NCBI GenBank assembly: GCA_003141955.1
Contig: PLOC01000062.1
Location: 1 to 32,518, forward strand
From: Chloroflexota bacterium
GTDB lineage: Bacteria; Chloroflexota; Limnocylindria; Limnocylindrales; CSP1-4
DNA: 32,518 bases
Direction of reading: 5' to 3'
The position numbers and the translations under genes were made by a program. Below, in pieces: positions 1-7,982 of this stretch (the stretch's first letter is position 1; every line of letters begins with the position of its first letter). The notes below the pieces were generated by a model that saw only the letters and a list, made by a program, of their open reading frames with translations, was not told where the DNA came from and did not search any database.

Positions 1-36
1 CTAAGGGAGTCACCGTCATCCGGGCTCGCCTGCGGG

Positions 37-336
37 CTAGTGAGCCTGGCCGAGGCGAAGGTATGTGACGACGAGGGTCCCGGGCCGCGGGTTCAGGAGC
101 ATGGCAGCGACCAGCAAGAGGCCGATCCCGACAAGTATCAGCAGGACAGCAATCACGGTGAACCAATAGCCGTACGCGCCCGCGACGTAGTGCTGGCCGG
201 CAGGTTCGAAGCCTTGGACCAGGAGCAACTCGGCGTCGCGCTGGAAGGCCGCGAGTATCTCGTCGTGCGACTTCCCGCGGTATGCCCGAACCATGACCCT
301 GCTTCCCCGGTTTTCGGGCCAGGTGCCGATCGCCAT
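37..336 (-). CDS. Small single-span membrane protein, conserved hypothetical
   Basis: A 99-residue protein of unknown function. The first ~50 residues are soluble and contain a YRG...AAFQRDAELL segment followed by a Gly/Tyr/Trp patch. One hydrophobic span lies at about residues 55-80, and the protein ends in a short tail containing GTLVVTY. This layout (soluble head, one span, GTLxVTY tail) resembles small hypothetical proteins of actinobacteria and Chloroflexota as I remember them, but I know no assigned function. The start is supported by a purine-rich GGGAGGGAGAGGG stretch just upstream of the ATG. It lies downstream of kamA on the same strand with a 125-base gap, so co-transcription is possible but not shown. 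Confidence 0.75.
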   Translation of the reverse strand: MAIGTWPENRGSRVMVRAYRGKSHDEILAAFQRDAELLLVQGFEPAGQHYVAGAYGYWFTVIAVLLILVGIGLLLVAAMLLNPRPGTLVVTYLRLGQAH

Positions 337-461
337 CGCCCTCTCCCTCCCGTAGCTTGCGCCGAGTTGGCTCAGAAGATGGTAGAGCCCGCGACCGTTG
401 CACGCCCGATTCTGCAGATACGGCGCGGGGCCAGCCGTCTGATCCGCGCTGCGGCGTGGGG

Positions 462-2159
462 CTAGAGCAGCTCCCCGTTCGACCAGCCCGTCGGTTCGCC
501 CTCGCGCGGACGGGGCTCCTCGCCGGGGGCGTACTCGAACTTGGGCTCATCCGGCGCCCGGGGCTCGGAGGCGGCGCCCGTGGTCTCCGGCACTGCGGAG
601 CCCGACGCGCCCCCGGCCACCGCGTCCCCCGACGCCTGGCCGTCCGAGCCCGGCTCGAGCCCGGGCAGAGGCTGGCCGGCCTTTCCTTCGATCGGTCCGA
701 CCCCGTAGGGCACCCACTTGCTCGGATCCTGCAGCCGGTGTGCGGCTTCGATGCCGCGGCGGTGCGTCTGCTCGAAGCCGGCCGGCTCGATCCAGAGCCG
801 CTCGCCCTCGAGCAACCCGGTGACGCCCACCTGGCCCGGCTCGAGGCGCGGGTTCTGGCAGTACTTGCAGTTGGCCTTGTCGTGGGGCTGGTAGTGCTCC
901 GGCTCCTCGTAGGTCGTGATGTAGCCCTCGTAGTTGCGTAGGACCACCTTGTGGTCCGAGTAGCTGATCAGGTAGTTGGGCATGACCGGGATCTTCCCAC
1001 CGCCGCCGGGCGCATCGATCATGTACGTGGGCACCGCGTAGCCCGACGTGTGGCCGCGCAGACCTTCCATGATCTCGATGCCCTTGCCGACCGGCGTGCG
1101 GAAGTGGCCGGAGCCTTCGACCAGGTCGCACTGGTACAGGTAGTAGGGCCGGATCCGGTTCTCGACGAGCTTGTGGACGAGGGCTCGCTGGATGTGCAGG
1201 CAGTCGTTGACGCCGGCGAGCAGGACGGACTGGTTGCCGAGCGGAATACCGGCTCGAGTCAGCTTGTCGCAGGCGCGCGCGACCTCGGGCGTCAGCTCGT
1301 TCGGGTGGTTGAAGTGGAGGTTCATCCACAGCGGGTGGTACTTCGCCAGCATCTCGCACAGCTCGTCGTCGATGCGCTGCGGCAGGAAGACCGGCACGCG
1401 CGAGCCGATGCGGACGATCTCGATGTGGGGGATCTCGCGCAGGCCGCGGAGGATCGACTCGAGAAGCTTGGGGGCGAGAGTCAGGCCGTCGCCGCCGGAG
1501 ATGAGCACGTCGCGGACCTGCGGGGTGCGGCGCAGGTAATCCAACTGGGCCTCGACGTCGTGGCGGCTGAAGTTCTGCGTGGCGTCGCCCACGATGCGCG
1601 ACCGCGTGCAGTAGCGGCAGTAGCTCGCGCACTGGGTCGTGACCAGCATCAGGACCCTGTCCGGGTAGCGGTGGACGAGCCCTGGAACCGGGGAGTGGCG
1701 GTCCTCGGCCAGCGAGTCCTCCATCATCGCCGTGAAGGCTTCGTGCTCGCAGTCGGTCGGGATGACCTGGCGGCGGATCGGGTCGTTGGGATCGTCGGGG
1801 TCGATCAGGCTCAGGAAGTAGGGCGTGACGTCGACCCGGAACTTGTCCGGAGACGAGAGCCCGGCGCGCTCGTCGTCGGTGAGGCTGAGGACGCGCCCGA
1901 CTTCCTCCAGGGTATTGACGCGATTGCTGAGCTGCCAGCGCCAGTCGTTCCAGCGCTCGTCGGGGACGTCCGCCCAGATCAGCGCGCGGCGGCTGACGGC
2001 GGGTTTGCCGTCGGGCCCGAGGGCGCGGGCGGGGTCGCGCAGGTTGACGAACGGGGTCTCGTCGCGCGAAGCCAGGCCGTGGGCGGGGGCCGGGTCGTGG
2101 CGCGTGGCGGCGCCACGGCTCGTCGCGAGGTCATGACCTCCGCCTGTGGGACCGACCAT
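462..2159 (-). CDS. kamA: Lysine 2,3-aminomutase (radical SAM, PLP)
   Basis: Radical-SAM, PLP-dependent enzyme that interconverts L-alpha-lysine and L-beta-lysine, used in lysine breakdown or beta-lysine synthesis. The 4Fe-4S motif is C177-x3-C181-x2-C184 (CASYCRYC). The PLP lysine is K389 in PGGGGK. D345 (YQCDL) and D382 (IDAPG) match the two aspartates that hold the lysine side chain in clostridial LAM (D293, D330), with the same 37-residue spacing. This favours lysine over glutamate as substrate. Cysteines in GVNDC and CKYC (C431, C434) fit the zinc site. At 565 residues it exceeds the ~416-residue clostridial enzyme because of an N-terminal extension and a low-complexity, acidic, Pro/Gly-rich C-terminal tail of roughly 100 residues. 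The ATG has GGAGG six bases upstream. No partner such as ablB is adjacent. Confidence 0.93.
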   Translation of the reverse strand: MVGPTGGGHDLATSRGAATRHDPAPAHGLASRDETPFVNLRDPARALGPDGKPAVSRRALIWADVPDERWNDWRWQLSNRVNTLEEVGRVLSLTDDERAGLSSPDKFRVDVTPYFLSLIDPDDPNDPIRRQVIPTDCEHEAFTAMMEDSLAEDRHSPVPGLVHRYPDRVLMLVTTQCASYCRYCTRSRIVGDATQNFSRHDVEAQLDYLRRTPQVRDVLISGGDGLTLAPKLLESILRGLREIPHIEIVRIGSRVPVFLPQRIDDELCEMLAKYHPLWMNLHFNHPNELTPEVARACDKLTRAGIPLGNQSVLLAGVNDCLHIQRALVHKLVENRIRPYYLYQCDLVEGSGHFRTPVGKGIEIMEGLRGHTSGYAVPTYMIDAPGGGGKIPVMPNYLISYSDHKVVLRNYEGYITTYEEPEHYQPHDKANCKYCQNPRLEPGQVGVTGLLEGERLWIEPAGFEQTHRRGIEAAHRLQDPSKWVPYGVGPIEGKAGQPLPGLEPGSDGQASGDAVAGGASGSAVPETTGAASEPRAPDEPKFEYAPGEEPRPREGEPTGWSNGELL

Positions 2160-2231
2160 GACGCGCCTCCGGTCTGTCGCCGTCTCTGCCGGGAGTCGGC
2201 CGGGCGGCTCAACGCATAAACCCTATGCACC

Positions 2232-2560
2232 ATGAATGCCAGCGGATCATACATCGGGGGCCCCGGAATGGCGTTGAATGTCGCCTGGCGGACCGGCGGT
2301 CGAAGCCGACGGTGGCGCTAACGTTCTCGGCGGATGGCTTCAGCCTTTCGGCAACAGGGTCCGATTGGTTCGTGGCAGCCGGCGGAACGGCGACGATCCA
2401 GGGCGCCGCAAAGGTCAACGGCGCGGCCGGATACACGTTCCAGCTAACAGCCGTCGATAGCAAGCCGGACTCTCTGCTACTCCAGGTTTGGAACTCGAAG
2501 GGCGTCCTCATCTACGAGAGCGGCGCGCCGCTGAAGTGCGGCTCCATCACGATCAAGTAG
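2232..2560 (+). pseudogene. Frameshifted fragment of a secreted beta-domain (post-COAP-1-like)
   Basis: Two reading frames join into one sensible domain. From ATG 2232 one frame reads to about 2300 (ASGSYIGGPG...NVAWRTGG) and stops at 2319-2321. The next frame continues from about 2300 (SKPTVALTFSADGF...) to the stop at 2558-2560. Restoring one base near 2300 gives a ~109-residue product. The joined pattern, with GTATIQGAAKVNGAAGYTF and then TAVDSKPD and LQVWNSKG, resembles the post-COAP-1 or similar C-terminal beta-domain of large secreted proteins, as I recall it. A stop lies just upstream in frame and there is no signal peptide or larger N-terminal part, so it is probably the orphaned 3' end of a bigger gene. 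A sequencing error is an alternative for the frameshift but not for the missing N-terminus. Confidence 0.5.
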
Positions 2561-2578
2561 CGCGAGGGCCGGGCGGCC

Positions 2579-3139
2579 TCAGCGCTGCTCGGCCGCCCGC
2601 TCCAGGGCCAGCTGCTGCATGGCCAGGATCGTCATCGCGTCGACGATCTCCCCGTCGGAGATCATGGCCATGACCTCGTCGAACGGGACCCACTGCAGCT
2701 GGAGTTGCTCGGTGCCCTCCGGCGAGGCCGGGCCCGCTTCCAGGCCTGTGGCGACGAACAGGATCGTCACCTCGTCCGTTACTGAGTTGGACAACTCCGC
2801 GCGACAGATCTCGCGCCACTCTCCGCCGATGTAGCCGGTCTCCTCCGCCAGCTCGCGCCGGGCCGCTGCCTCGGGGATCTCGTCGAAGTCGCCGCCGCCT
2901 TCTGGGATCTCCCACGAGTAGTGGTTCATGGTGTAGCGGAATTGCCCCACGAGCAGGACACGATCGCCCGCGTCGATTGGCACGACGCCGATGGCGAGGT
3001 GGCGGAAGTGGACGACGCCGTAGATGCCGGGCTTCCCGTCCGGCCTGACGACATCGTCGTGCAGGATTTCAATCCACGGATTCTCGTAGGCGACGCGCCG
3101 CGCGACGCGGTGCCAGGGGTTGCCTTCGGTCGAGCTCAC
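2579..3139 (-). CDS. Nudix hydrolase, ADP-ribose pyrophosphatase-like
   Basis: A 186-residue Nudix hydrolase, which would cleave a nucleoside diphosphate linked to another group, most likely ADP-ribose or a nucleotide sugar. The Nudix box G-x5-E-x7-RE-U-x-EE-x-G-U is complete: GGGDFDE, then RREL, then AEETGYI. The preceding FRYTMNHYSWEIPEGG is the usual lead-in of ADP-ribose pyrophosphatases, where WE(I/L)P contacts substrate. Substrate choice cannot be fixed from sequence. The open frame extends far upstream, but similarity begins at SSTEGNPWHRVARR. I chose the GTG at 3139, which has a TACGAT -10 box seven bases upstream (leaderless pattern) and no ribosome-binding site. Confidence 0.88.
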   Translation of the reverse strand: MSSTEGNPWHRVARRVAYENPWIEILHDDVVRPDGKPGIYGVVHFRHLAIGVVPIDAGDRVLLVGQFRYTMNHYSWEIPEGGGDFDEIPEAAARRELAEETGYIGGEWREICRAELSNSVTDEVTILFVATGLEAGPASPEGTEQLQLQWVPFDEVMAMISDGEIVDAMTILAMQQLALERAAEQR

Positions 3140-3146
3140 GCCGCCA

Positions 3147-3152
3147 ATCGTA
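3147..3152 (-). promoter_or_regulatory. -10 box of a leaderless promoter, Nudix gene
   Basis: On the minus strand TACGAT is followed by seven bases and then GTG. This places the expected transcription start at or beside the start codon. No convincing -35 was identified. Confidence 0.45.
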
Positions 3153-3302
3153 GCGAGGCGCGAGGCGCGAGGCGTGGGCGCCGGTCGAGGAACCGGCAGC
3201 GCGCCACCGGCGTCAGACGGATGAACCGTCCGCGAGGGGCGAGGCCTGGACGAGCGCAACGCCGCGCGGCCCAATGAGACCCGCCGAAGCCAGGAGAAGA
3301 CG

Positions 3303-4175
3303 ATGAACGACAAGATGGCCAATTCCAAGCACGAACCGAGCGAGCCAGTCGCCGCCGCAGACTCGAGCCGGCCGGGCCCGCTGACGCTGGGCCGCGTCGT
3401 CGCGGTGACCGCGGCCGCGAGCCTGCTCGTCGGTCTGATCGCCGGGCCGATCATCGCCAACCACTTCACCTCGGCGGCCGGCGACCCCGCCACCACTGGT
3501 ACGCCGACCATCGTGGCCGCGGCCACAGACACGACGAGCACGCCGGAACACACCATCACCGTTTCTGGATCGGGCGACGTCAGCGTGGCCCCGGACGTGG
3601 CCGACGTGGTGCTCGGCGTCTCAGCCACCGCGTCGACCGTCAAGGATGCCCGGGCCGCCGCGGCGACCTCCATGACGGCAGTCCTTGCCGCCGTGAAGAA
3701 GGACGGCGTAGCCGACAAGGACATCGTGACCGTCAATCTCAGCCTGAGCCCGAACTACGACTACAGCTCCGGCAAGTCCGTCCCGCCGCTGACCGGCTAC
3801 ACGTACAGCAACACGATCAAGGTCACCGTCCGCGACCTGACGAAGGTGGCCGCCGTCGTTGACGACTCGACCGCCGCCGGCGCCACCACCGTGCAGGGCA
3901 TCTCGTTCCGCCTCGACGACACGACGACGGCCGAGGCCCAGGCCCGCCAGCTCGCGATGGCCGACGCTCGGTCCAGGGCCGATGCGCTGGCCCAGGCGGC
4001 TGGCGTCTCCATCAAGGGTGTGGCCTCGATCACCGAGGTCACGAGCTCGCCGGTCACCTACTACCCGCAGTCCGCGCAGGGTCTCGTTGCCGCCGCTCCG
4101 TCGGTTTCGACGCCGATCCAGACCGGCACGACCGACATCACGGTTCAGGTGACGGTCAGCTACCTGATCGGCTGA
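3303..4175 (+). CDS. SIMPL-domain (DUF541) membrane-anchored protein
   Basis: A 290-residue protein with a short cytoplasmic head, one hydrophobic span at about residues 27-50 (VVAVTAAASLLVGLIAG), and an extracytoplasmic SIMPL domain. The domain starts at TITVSGSGDVSVAPDVADV and includes LSPNYDYSSG, LTGYTYSNTIKV and the final TDITVQVTVSYLI strand, all typical of DUF541. SIMPL proteins (for example BP26 of Brucella and E. coli YggE) form oligomeric envelope structures of unclear biochemical role. The ATG is preceded by AGGAGAAGACG, a good ribosome-binding site. It is divergent from the Nudix gene, and no functional link to its neighbours is evident. Confidence 0.9.
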   Translation: MNDKMANSKHEPSEPVAAADSSRPGPLTLGRVVAVTAAASLLVGLIAGPIIANHFTSAAGDPATTGTPTIVAAATDTTSTPEHTITVSGSGDVSVAPDVADVVLGVSATASTVKDARAAAATSMTAVLAAVKKDGVADKDIVTVNLSLSPNYDYSSGKSVPPLTGYTYSNTIKVTVRDLTKVAAVVDDSTAAGATTVQGISFRLDDTTTAEAQARQLAMADARSRADALAQAAGVSIKGVASITEVTSSPVTYYPQSAQGLVAAAPSVSTPIQTGTTDITVQVTVSYLIG

Positions 4176-4313
4176 CATCCCGGGAAGGCGGGCGGCGAAG
4201 TGCCGCTGGGAGGCTCACCTCGGCGTCTCCAGCGCATCCTGCGGTCAAATCACAATCTAGCTCGGTGCACTTTCTGCCGCGTGGCACTCGATGGCGGGAC
4301 CAACGGCAGGGGC

Positions 4314-4341
4314 TTGCCTCCCGCGGACGGCGCGATACTGT
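4314..4341 (+). promoter_or_regulatory. Promoter of the Rrf2-family gene, leaderless
   Basis: TTGCCT at 4314-4319 and TACTGT at 4336-4341 are 16 bases apart. Six bases separate the -10 from ATG 4348, so the transcript probably starts at the A of the start codon. No Shine-Dalgarno sequence is present. Confidence 0.5.
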
Positions 4342-4347
4342 TTGACC

Positions 4348-4788
4348 ATGCGACTAGATCTGACCAAGCGCAGCGACTACGCCATTCGCGCCATGCTGGC
4401 GCTGACCATGGCCAAGGAAGGCCTCCTGAGCAGTCGCAAGATCGCGGAGGAGATGAAGATCCCGCCGCGGTTCCTGCCCCAGATCATGGGCGACCTCACC
4501 CGGGCCGGCCTGGTCGACGCCCATCCCGGTCGCGCCGGCGGCTACAGGCTCGCGCAACCGGCCTCGTCGGTGACGCTGCTGACGGTCATAGAGGCCGTCG
4601 AGGGCGATCCACACCGCCAGATCTGCGTGATGCGCGGAACGGCCTGCGGTCAGAACGGCGAGTGCGGCGTGCATGATGTCTTCTATGCGGCCGAGAGCGC
4701 GATCCTGGAGAAGCTCCGCGGGGCGACCCTTCAGGGCATCGTCGACGCCTACGATGCCAAGCAGGCGGTCGGCGCAGCGGCCCGGTAG
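4348..4788 (+). CDS. Rrf2-family transcriptional regulator, Fe-S type
   Basis: A 146-residue Rrf2 regulator with an N-terminal winged helix (LTKRSDYAIRAMLAL, RKIAEEM, IPPRFLPQIMGDL, GRAGGYRLA) and three conserved cysteines, C93, C100 and C106. Their spacing is close to the cluster cysteines of IscR (92, 98, 104). This suggests an Fe-S-sensing regulator of the IscR/NsrR/RsrR type rather than the cysteine-free CymR type. Whether it senses Fe-S status, NO or redox cannot be told. No isc, suf or NO-detoxification genes sit beside it, so its targets lie elsewhere or it regulates itself. The start at 4348 is chosen for the MRLDLTKRSDYA family start and the -10 box six bases upstream; the frame is open further upstream. 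Confidence 0.92.
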   Translation: MRLDLTKRSDYAIRAMLALTMAKEGLLSSRKIAEEMKIPPRFLPQIMGDLTRAGLVDAHPGRAGGYRLAQPASSVTLLTVIEAVEGDPHRQICVMRGTACGQNGECGVHDVFYAAESAILEKLRGATLQGIVDAYDAKQAVGAAAR

Positions 4789-4842
4789 CCCGATAGCCCC
4801 CGTGCGCGGTCGACGGCGGTCGGCGCGCGCCACCCCACCGGG

Positions 4843-5424
4843 TCAGCCCGGCTTCTGCCTCGCCTCCCACTCCTCGGCGAGGATGCTCATGTGGATCTCG
4901 GCCCAGAAGCGGCCATCCCGGAAAATCGCGTCGCGCGCACGACCCTCGACCTTGAAGCCGCACTTCTCGTAGGCGCGGATGGCCCGGGCGTTGAACTCGA
5001 AGACGGTCAGCGCCACGCGATGCAGGGTCAGCTGTGTGAACGCATGGGCGATCATCAGCGCGGTCGCCTCGGAACCGTAACCGTGCCCCCAGGCGTCGTG
5101 CTCGCCGATGGTTATGTGGTAGAGCGCGGACCCGTTGTCCCCGTCGAGCTGGCTGAACGCGCAGGTGCCGATCAGCCGATCGGTGTCACGGATGTAGATC
5201 GCCATCGCCAGAAAGTCGGCGCCCATGATGCGGCTGTGGAAGACGCGCTGGATCTCATCCGTGGTCAGGGGCTCTATCTGATAGCGCGTCAACCGCGCGA
5301 CCTCCGGGTCGGAGTACCAGCGCATGAACGCCTTGAGGTTCTCGCCGCGGTGGCGGCGCAGGACGACGCGGTCGCCGACTATCGCCTCCGGCCGCCAGGC
5401 CTGCCGCTCCGGCACGAGGGTCAT
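4843..5424 (-). CDS. GNAT acetyltransferase, RimJ/RimL-like
   Basis: A 193-residue member of the GNAT superfamily in the RimJ/RimL/SpeG-like subgroup, which transfers acetyl groups from acetyl-CoA to amines. Family features in order are VVLRRHRGENLKAFMRWYSDP at the N-terminus, the acetyl-CoA loop at DAWGHGYGSEATALM, and HRVALTVFEFNARAIRAYEKCGF near the C-terminus. The substrate could be a ribosomal protein, polyamine, antibiotic or small metabolite; sequence alone does not decide. It converges on the Rrf2 gene with a 54-base gap and is divergent from the DNA ligase gene. The start ATG lacks a strong ribosome-binding site, though GGCAGG lies five bases upstream. Confidence 0.87.
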   Translation of the reverse strand: MTLVPERQAWRPEAIVGDRVVLRRHRGENLKAFMRWYSDPEVARLTRYQIEPLTTDEIQRVFHSRIMGADFLAMAIYIRDTDRLIGTCAFSQLDGDNGSALYHITIGEHDAWGHGYGSEATALMIAHAFTQLTLHRVALTVFEFNARAIRAYEKCGFKVEGRARDAIFRDGRFWAEIHMSILAEEWEARQKPG

Positions 5425-5537
5425 GCGAGCCTGCCGCTGGGGGCGCCGAACGAGGCGCGGCCGCCGACGTTTCCGGCGTCCGTTCGCCAGAGTGAGTCGC
5501 GGCAGTCGCGTCGGGCGGGTTTCACAGAGCGAAGGTA

Positions 5538-5543
5538 TACCAT
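5538..5543 (+). promoter_or_regulatory. -10 box of a leaderless promoter, DNA ligase gene
   Basis: TACCAT, seven bases, then ATG 5551. An overlapping TATACC at 5536-5541 is an alternative -10. No ribosome-binding site precedes the ATG. Confidence 0.45.
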
Positions 5544-5550
5544 CCCCGCC

Positions 5551-7281
5551 ATGCGTGGCTGGAGCGAGTTAGCCGAGCGCGTCGGCGGAACGACCCGCAC
5601 CTCCGAAAAGACGGCTTTGCTGGCCCGATATCTCGCCCAGCTCACGAGCGACGAGCTTCGGCCGGCGGCCGTCTTTCTCTCCGGGCGGCCCTTTCCTGAG
5701 TCTGACCAGCGGGTCGTCGGCCTCGGCTGGGCGGCGATCTCCGCGGCCGTGACGCAGCTCGCCGGCACGACGGCCGGTGCCCTGGGCGAGGCCTACGATC
5801 GCTCCTCGGACCTGGGCAGGGCCGTGGCCGACGTTCTCGCGTACAGGCCCGAAGAGCCGGACCCGGGCCACTCCCCGGGGATCGTGGAAGTGGCGCAGGC
5901 CTATGCCGCGATGGAGGCCGCCTCCGGAGCCGCGGCCAAGGGTGCGGTCTTCGGCGCGCTGCTCCGGCGCTGCGACTGCCTGACCGCCAAGTACGTGGTC
6001 AAGATCCTCACCGGGGAGCTGCGCATCGGGCTGCGCGACGGGCTGCTGGAGGCGGCCATCGCCGAAGCGTTCGATAGGCCCGCGGCTGAGGTACAGCTGG
6101 CGGGAATGCTCACCGGGGACGTGGGCGAGACGGCCGTCCTCGCCAAAGAGGGGCGCCTGGACGAGGCGCGCTTGCGGCTGCTCCACCCCATCAAGTTCAT
6201 GCTCGCCTCCCCGGCCGAGGACGCGGCCGAGATCATCTCGCGCCTCGGGCCGACGGTCTGGGTCGAGGACAAGTACGACGGCATCCGCGCCCAGCTCCAC
6301 CGGCGGGCCGGCGAAGCGCGCCTGTACTCCCGCGACCTGCACGACATCAGCGACCAGTTCCCCGAGATAGTCGAGGCGGCGAGGAGCCTGCCCTGGGACG
6401 GCATCCTCGACGGCGAGATCCTGGCCTACGCCGACGGCCACGTTCTGCCGTTCCTGACGCTGCAGGCGCGGTTGGGTCGAAAGGAGCCAACGGCGCAAGT
6501 CCAGGCGGAGGTGCCGGTGGTCTACGTCGCCTTCGATCTGCTGGCGGTGGGACCGCGGTCCGCCGACGGGGCCGGGCGCGCTGCGGCCGCGGCCGTGGAG
6601 GTGCTGCTCCAGGTTCCTCTCGCGGAGCGTCGCCGGCGCCTGGAGGCCCTGGATCTGCCGACCGCCGGACAGGGCGGGCGCTTCGCGCTATCGCACCTGA
6701 TGACGGCCGATTCCGTCGAGGCGCTCGATCGGGTGTTCGGGGAGGCCCGGGCGCGCCGCAACGAAGGCCTGATGGTGAAGGATCCCGAGAGCGGGTACTC
6801 CCCGGGCCGGCGGGGCCTGGGCTGGCTCAAGATGAAGCGGGCGCTGGCGACGCTGGACTGCGTGGTCGTCGGGGCGGAGGCGGGGCACGGCAAGCGCCAC
6901 GGCGTTCTGTCGGACTACACGTTCGCCGTCCGCGACGAGGTCAGCGGCCGGTTCGTCACGATCGGCAAAGCCTACACGGGCCTGACCGACGCCGAGATCG
7001 CCACCATGACGCGCTGGTTCGAAGCGCATACCGTCCGCCAGCTCGGCCGCTTCCGCCTGGTCGAGCCGACGGTCGTGGTCGAAGTCGCATTCGACGTCAT
7101 CCAGCGCTCCACGCGCCACCAGTCGGGCTTCGCGCTGCGGTTCCCGCGGATCGTCCGCCTGCGACTCGACAAGGGCGCCGACGAGATCGACACGCTCCAG
7201 ACGGTCGAGCGACTGCACACCGAGCTCCAGACCGGGGCCGAATACCTGGTCACCGCCGAAGCCCGCAAGACTGGTCGCTGA
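5551..7281 (+). CDS. lig: ATP-dependent DNA ligase, LigB/archaeal type
   Basis: A 576-residue ligase that seals nicks through a covalent enzyme-AMP intermediate. Domains in order are an N-terminal DNA-binding domain (about 1-210, with FLSGRPFP and LTGELRIGLRDGLLEAAIAEAF), an adenylation domain with motif I EDKYDGIR, whose nucleophile is K241, plus DGEILAY, YVAFDLL and EGLMVKDP, and an OB-fold with WLKMKR and KRHGVLSDY. The C-terminal RFPRIVRLRLDK is also typical. The architecture matches archaeal ligases and mycobacterial LigB, not the NAD-dependent LigA, so it is probably an accessory repair ligase. A short Ala-rich insert after YVAFDLLAV is unusual. The reading frame is open well upstream, but ATG 5551 has a -10 box seven bases away and gives the expected family start. 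Confidence 0.94.
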   Translation: MRGWSELAERVGGTTRTSEKTALLARYLAQLTSDELRPAAVFLSGRPFPESDQRVVGLGWAAISAAVTQLAGTTAGALGEAYDRSSDLGRAVADVLAYRPEEPDPGHSPGIVEVAQAYAAMEAASGAAAKGAVFGALLRRCDCLTAKYVVKILTGELRIGLRDGLLEAAIAEAFDRPAAEVQLAGMLTGDVGETAVLAKEGRLDEARLRLLHPIKFMLASPAEDAAEIISRLGPTVWVEDKYDGIRAQLHRRAGEARLYSRDLHDISDQFPEIVEAARSLPWDGILDGEILAYADGHVLPFLTLQARLGRKEPTAQVQAEVPVVYVAFDLLAVGPRSADGAGRAAAAAVEVLLQVPLAERRRRLEALDLPTAGQGGRFALSHLMTADSVEALDRVFGEARARRNEGLMVKDPESGYSPGRRGLGWLKMKRALATLDCVVVGAEAGHGKRHGVLSDYTFAVRDEVSGRFVTIGKAYTGLTDAEIATMTRWFEAHTVRQLGRFRLVEPTVVVEVAFDVIQRSTRHQSGFALRFPRIVRLRLDKGADEIDTLQTVERLHTELQTGAEYLVTAEARKTGR

Positions 7282-7355
7282 GGCGTCGCGGCGGACGAAC
7301 GAACGTCCTGTTCGGGGCCTACTGATGGACCATCCAAACGGACGGGGCGCGCCGC

Positions 7356-7361
7356 TATCCT
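7356..7361 (+). promoter_or_regulatory. -10 box of a leaderless promoter
   Basis: TATCCT is followed by exactly six bases (GCCGCC) and ATG 7368. This suggests the gene has its own promoter rather than depending only on the ligase transcript ending 86 bases upstream. Confidence 0.5.
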
Positions 7362-7367
7362 GCCGCC

Positions 7368-7934
7368 ATGTTCGGCTCGTTCAACCCGGTTCAGGAGCTG
7401 CCACTCACTCTCGTGACCGACAGGCTGGTCGTCCAGGGGACGGTCCTGACGCGCGTCCGCCGTCTCACCGACCTGGTCAACGAGCCGGATACCACTCATC
7501 TTATCCTTCAGGACACCACGTTCATGGAGCTCGGCTCGCGACGCGTGGTGGCCAACGGGGGCGCGGCCCAGATCCGGCTCAGCGACGTGCTGTTCGTGCA
7601 TTCGAACGGGCCGACCGAATCGGCCTCGAACATGCGGATGCCCAAGCAGCCGGTCAAGGCGACGCTGCTGCTACCGCCATTCACGGTCGAAGGCACGATC
7701 CACCTGCCATACGAGTCCGAGCTTCGGGTCGCGCTCGACGCTTACGGAGATCGTTTCGTTCCAGTCACGGGCGCCAAGTACTGGGCTTACGGCGTTGCCG
7801 AGTCACCCAACTACGTGGACCTGCTCGTCGTCAACCATGCCCGGGCCCACGTCTGCATCGCGGCGGGCGTCGAATGGCGTGGTGATGCCGGTCCTGCGCA
7901 CTCGGATTCTGACGGCGGCTCGAACCCCTGGTAG
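7368..7934 (+). CDS. Protein of unknown function with two similar beta-type repeats
   Basis: A 188-residue soluble protein I cannot assign to a function. Two segments share a pattern: about residues 18-55 (TDRLVVQGTVLTRVRRLTDLVN, then a beta strand) and about 103-140 (FTVEGTIHLPYESELRVALDAYGDRFVPV). Each reads as V-x-GT, ~10 residues, L-x-x-x-L/V, then a hydrophobic strand, which suggests an internal duplication of a small beta-rich unit. From memory this resembles DUF6812-like proteins, but I hold that loosely. There are no catalytic motifs, signal peptide or membrane span. The Asp/Ser/Gly-rich C-terminus (SDSDGGSNPW) is probably disordered. It follows the ligase by 86 bases but has its own leaderless-type promoter. 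Confidence 0.75.
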   Translation: MFGSFNPVQELPLTLVTDRLVVQGTVLTRVRRLTDLVNEPDTTHLILQDTTFMELGSRRVVANGGAAQIRLSDVLFVHSNGPTESASNMRMPKQPVKATLLLPPFTVEGTIHLPYESELRVALDAYGDRFVPVTGAKYWAYGVAESPNYVDLLVVNHARAHVCIAAGVEWRGDAGPAHSDSDGGSNPW

Positions 7935-7982
7935 GCCGCCCGCCGCGAGTCCCACGCGAACCCCGCGCCGCCCGACGCCGCC

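Noticed and set aside
951-2219. Long plus-strand open frame of 422 codons opposite kamA
   Set aside because: It is the antisense of a well-supported gene in high-G+C DNA. It has no family motif and no ribosome-binding site.
4891-5550. Upstream 220-codon extension of the DNA ligase frame
   Set aside because: It runs antisense through the acetyltransferase gene and has no similarity to ligases. ATG 5551 has a promoter-like box right before it.
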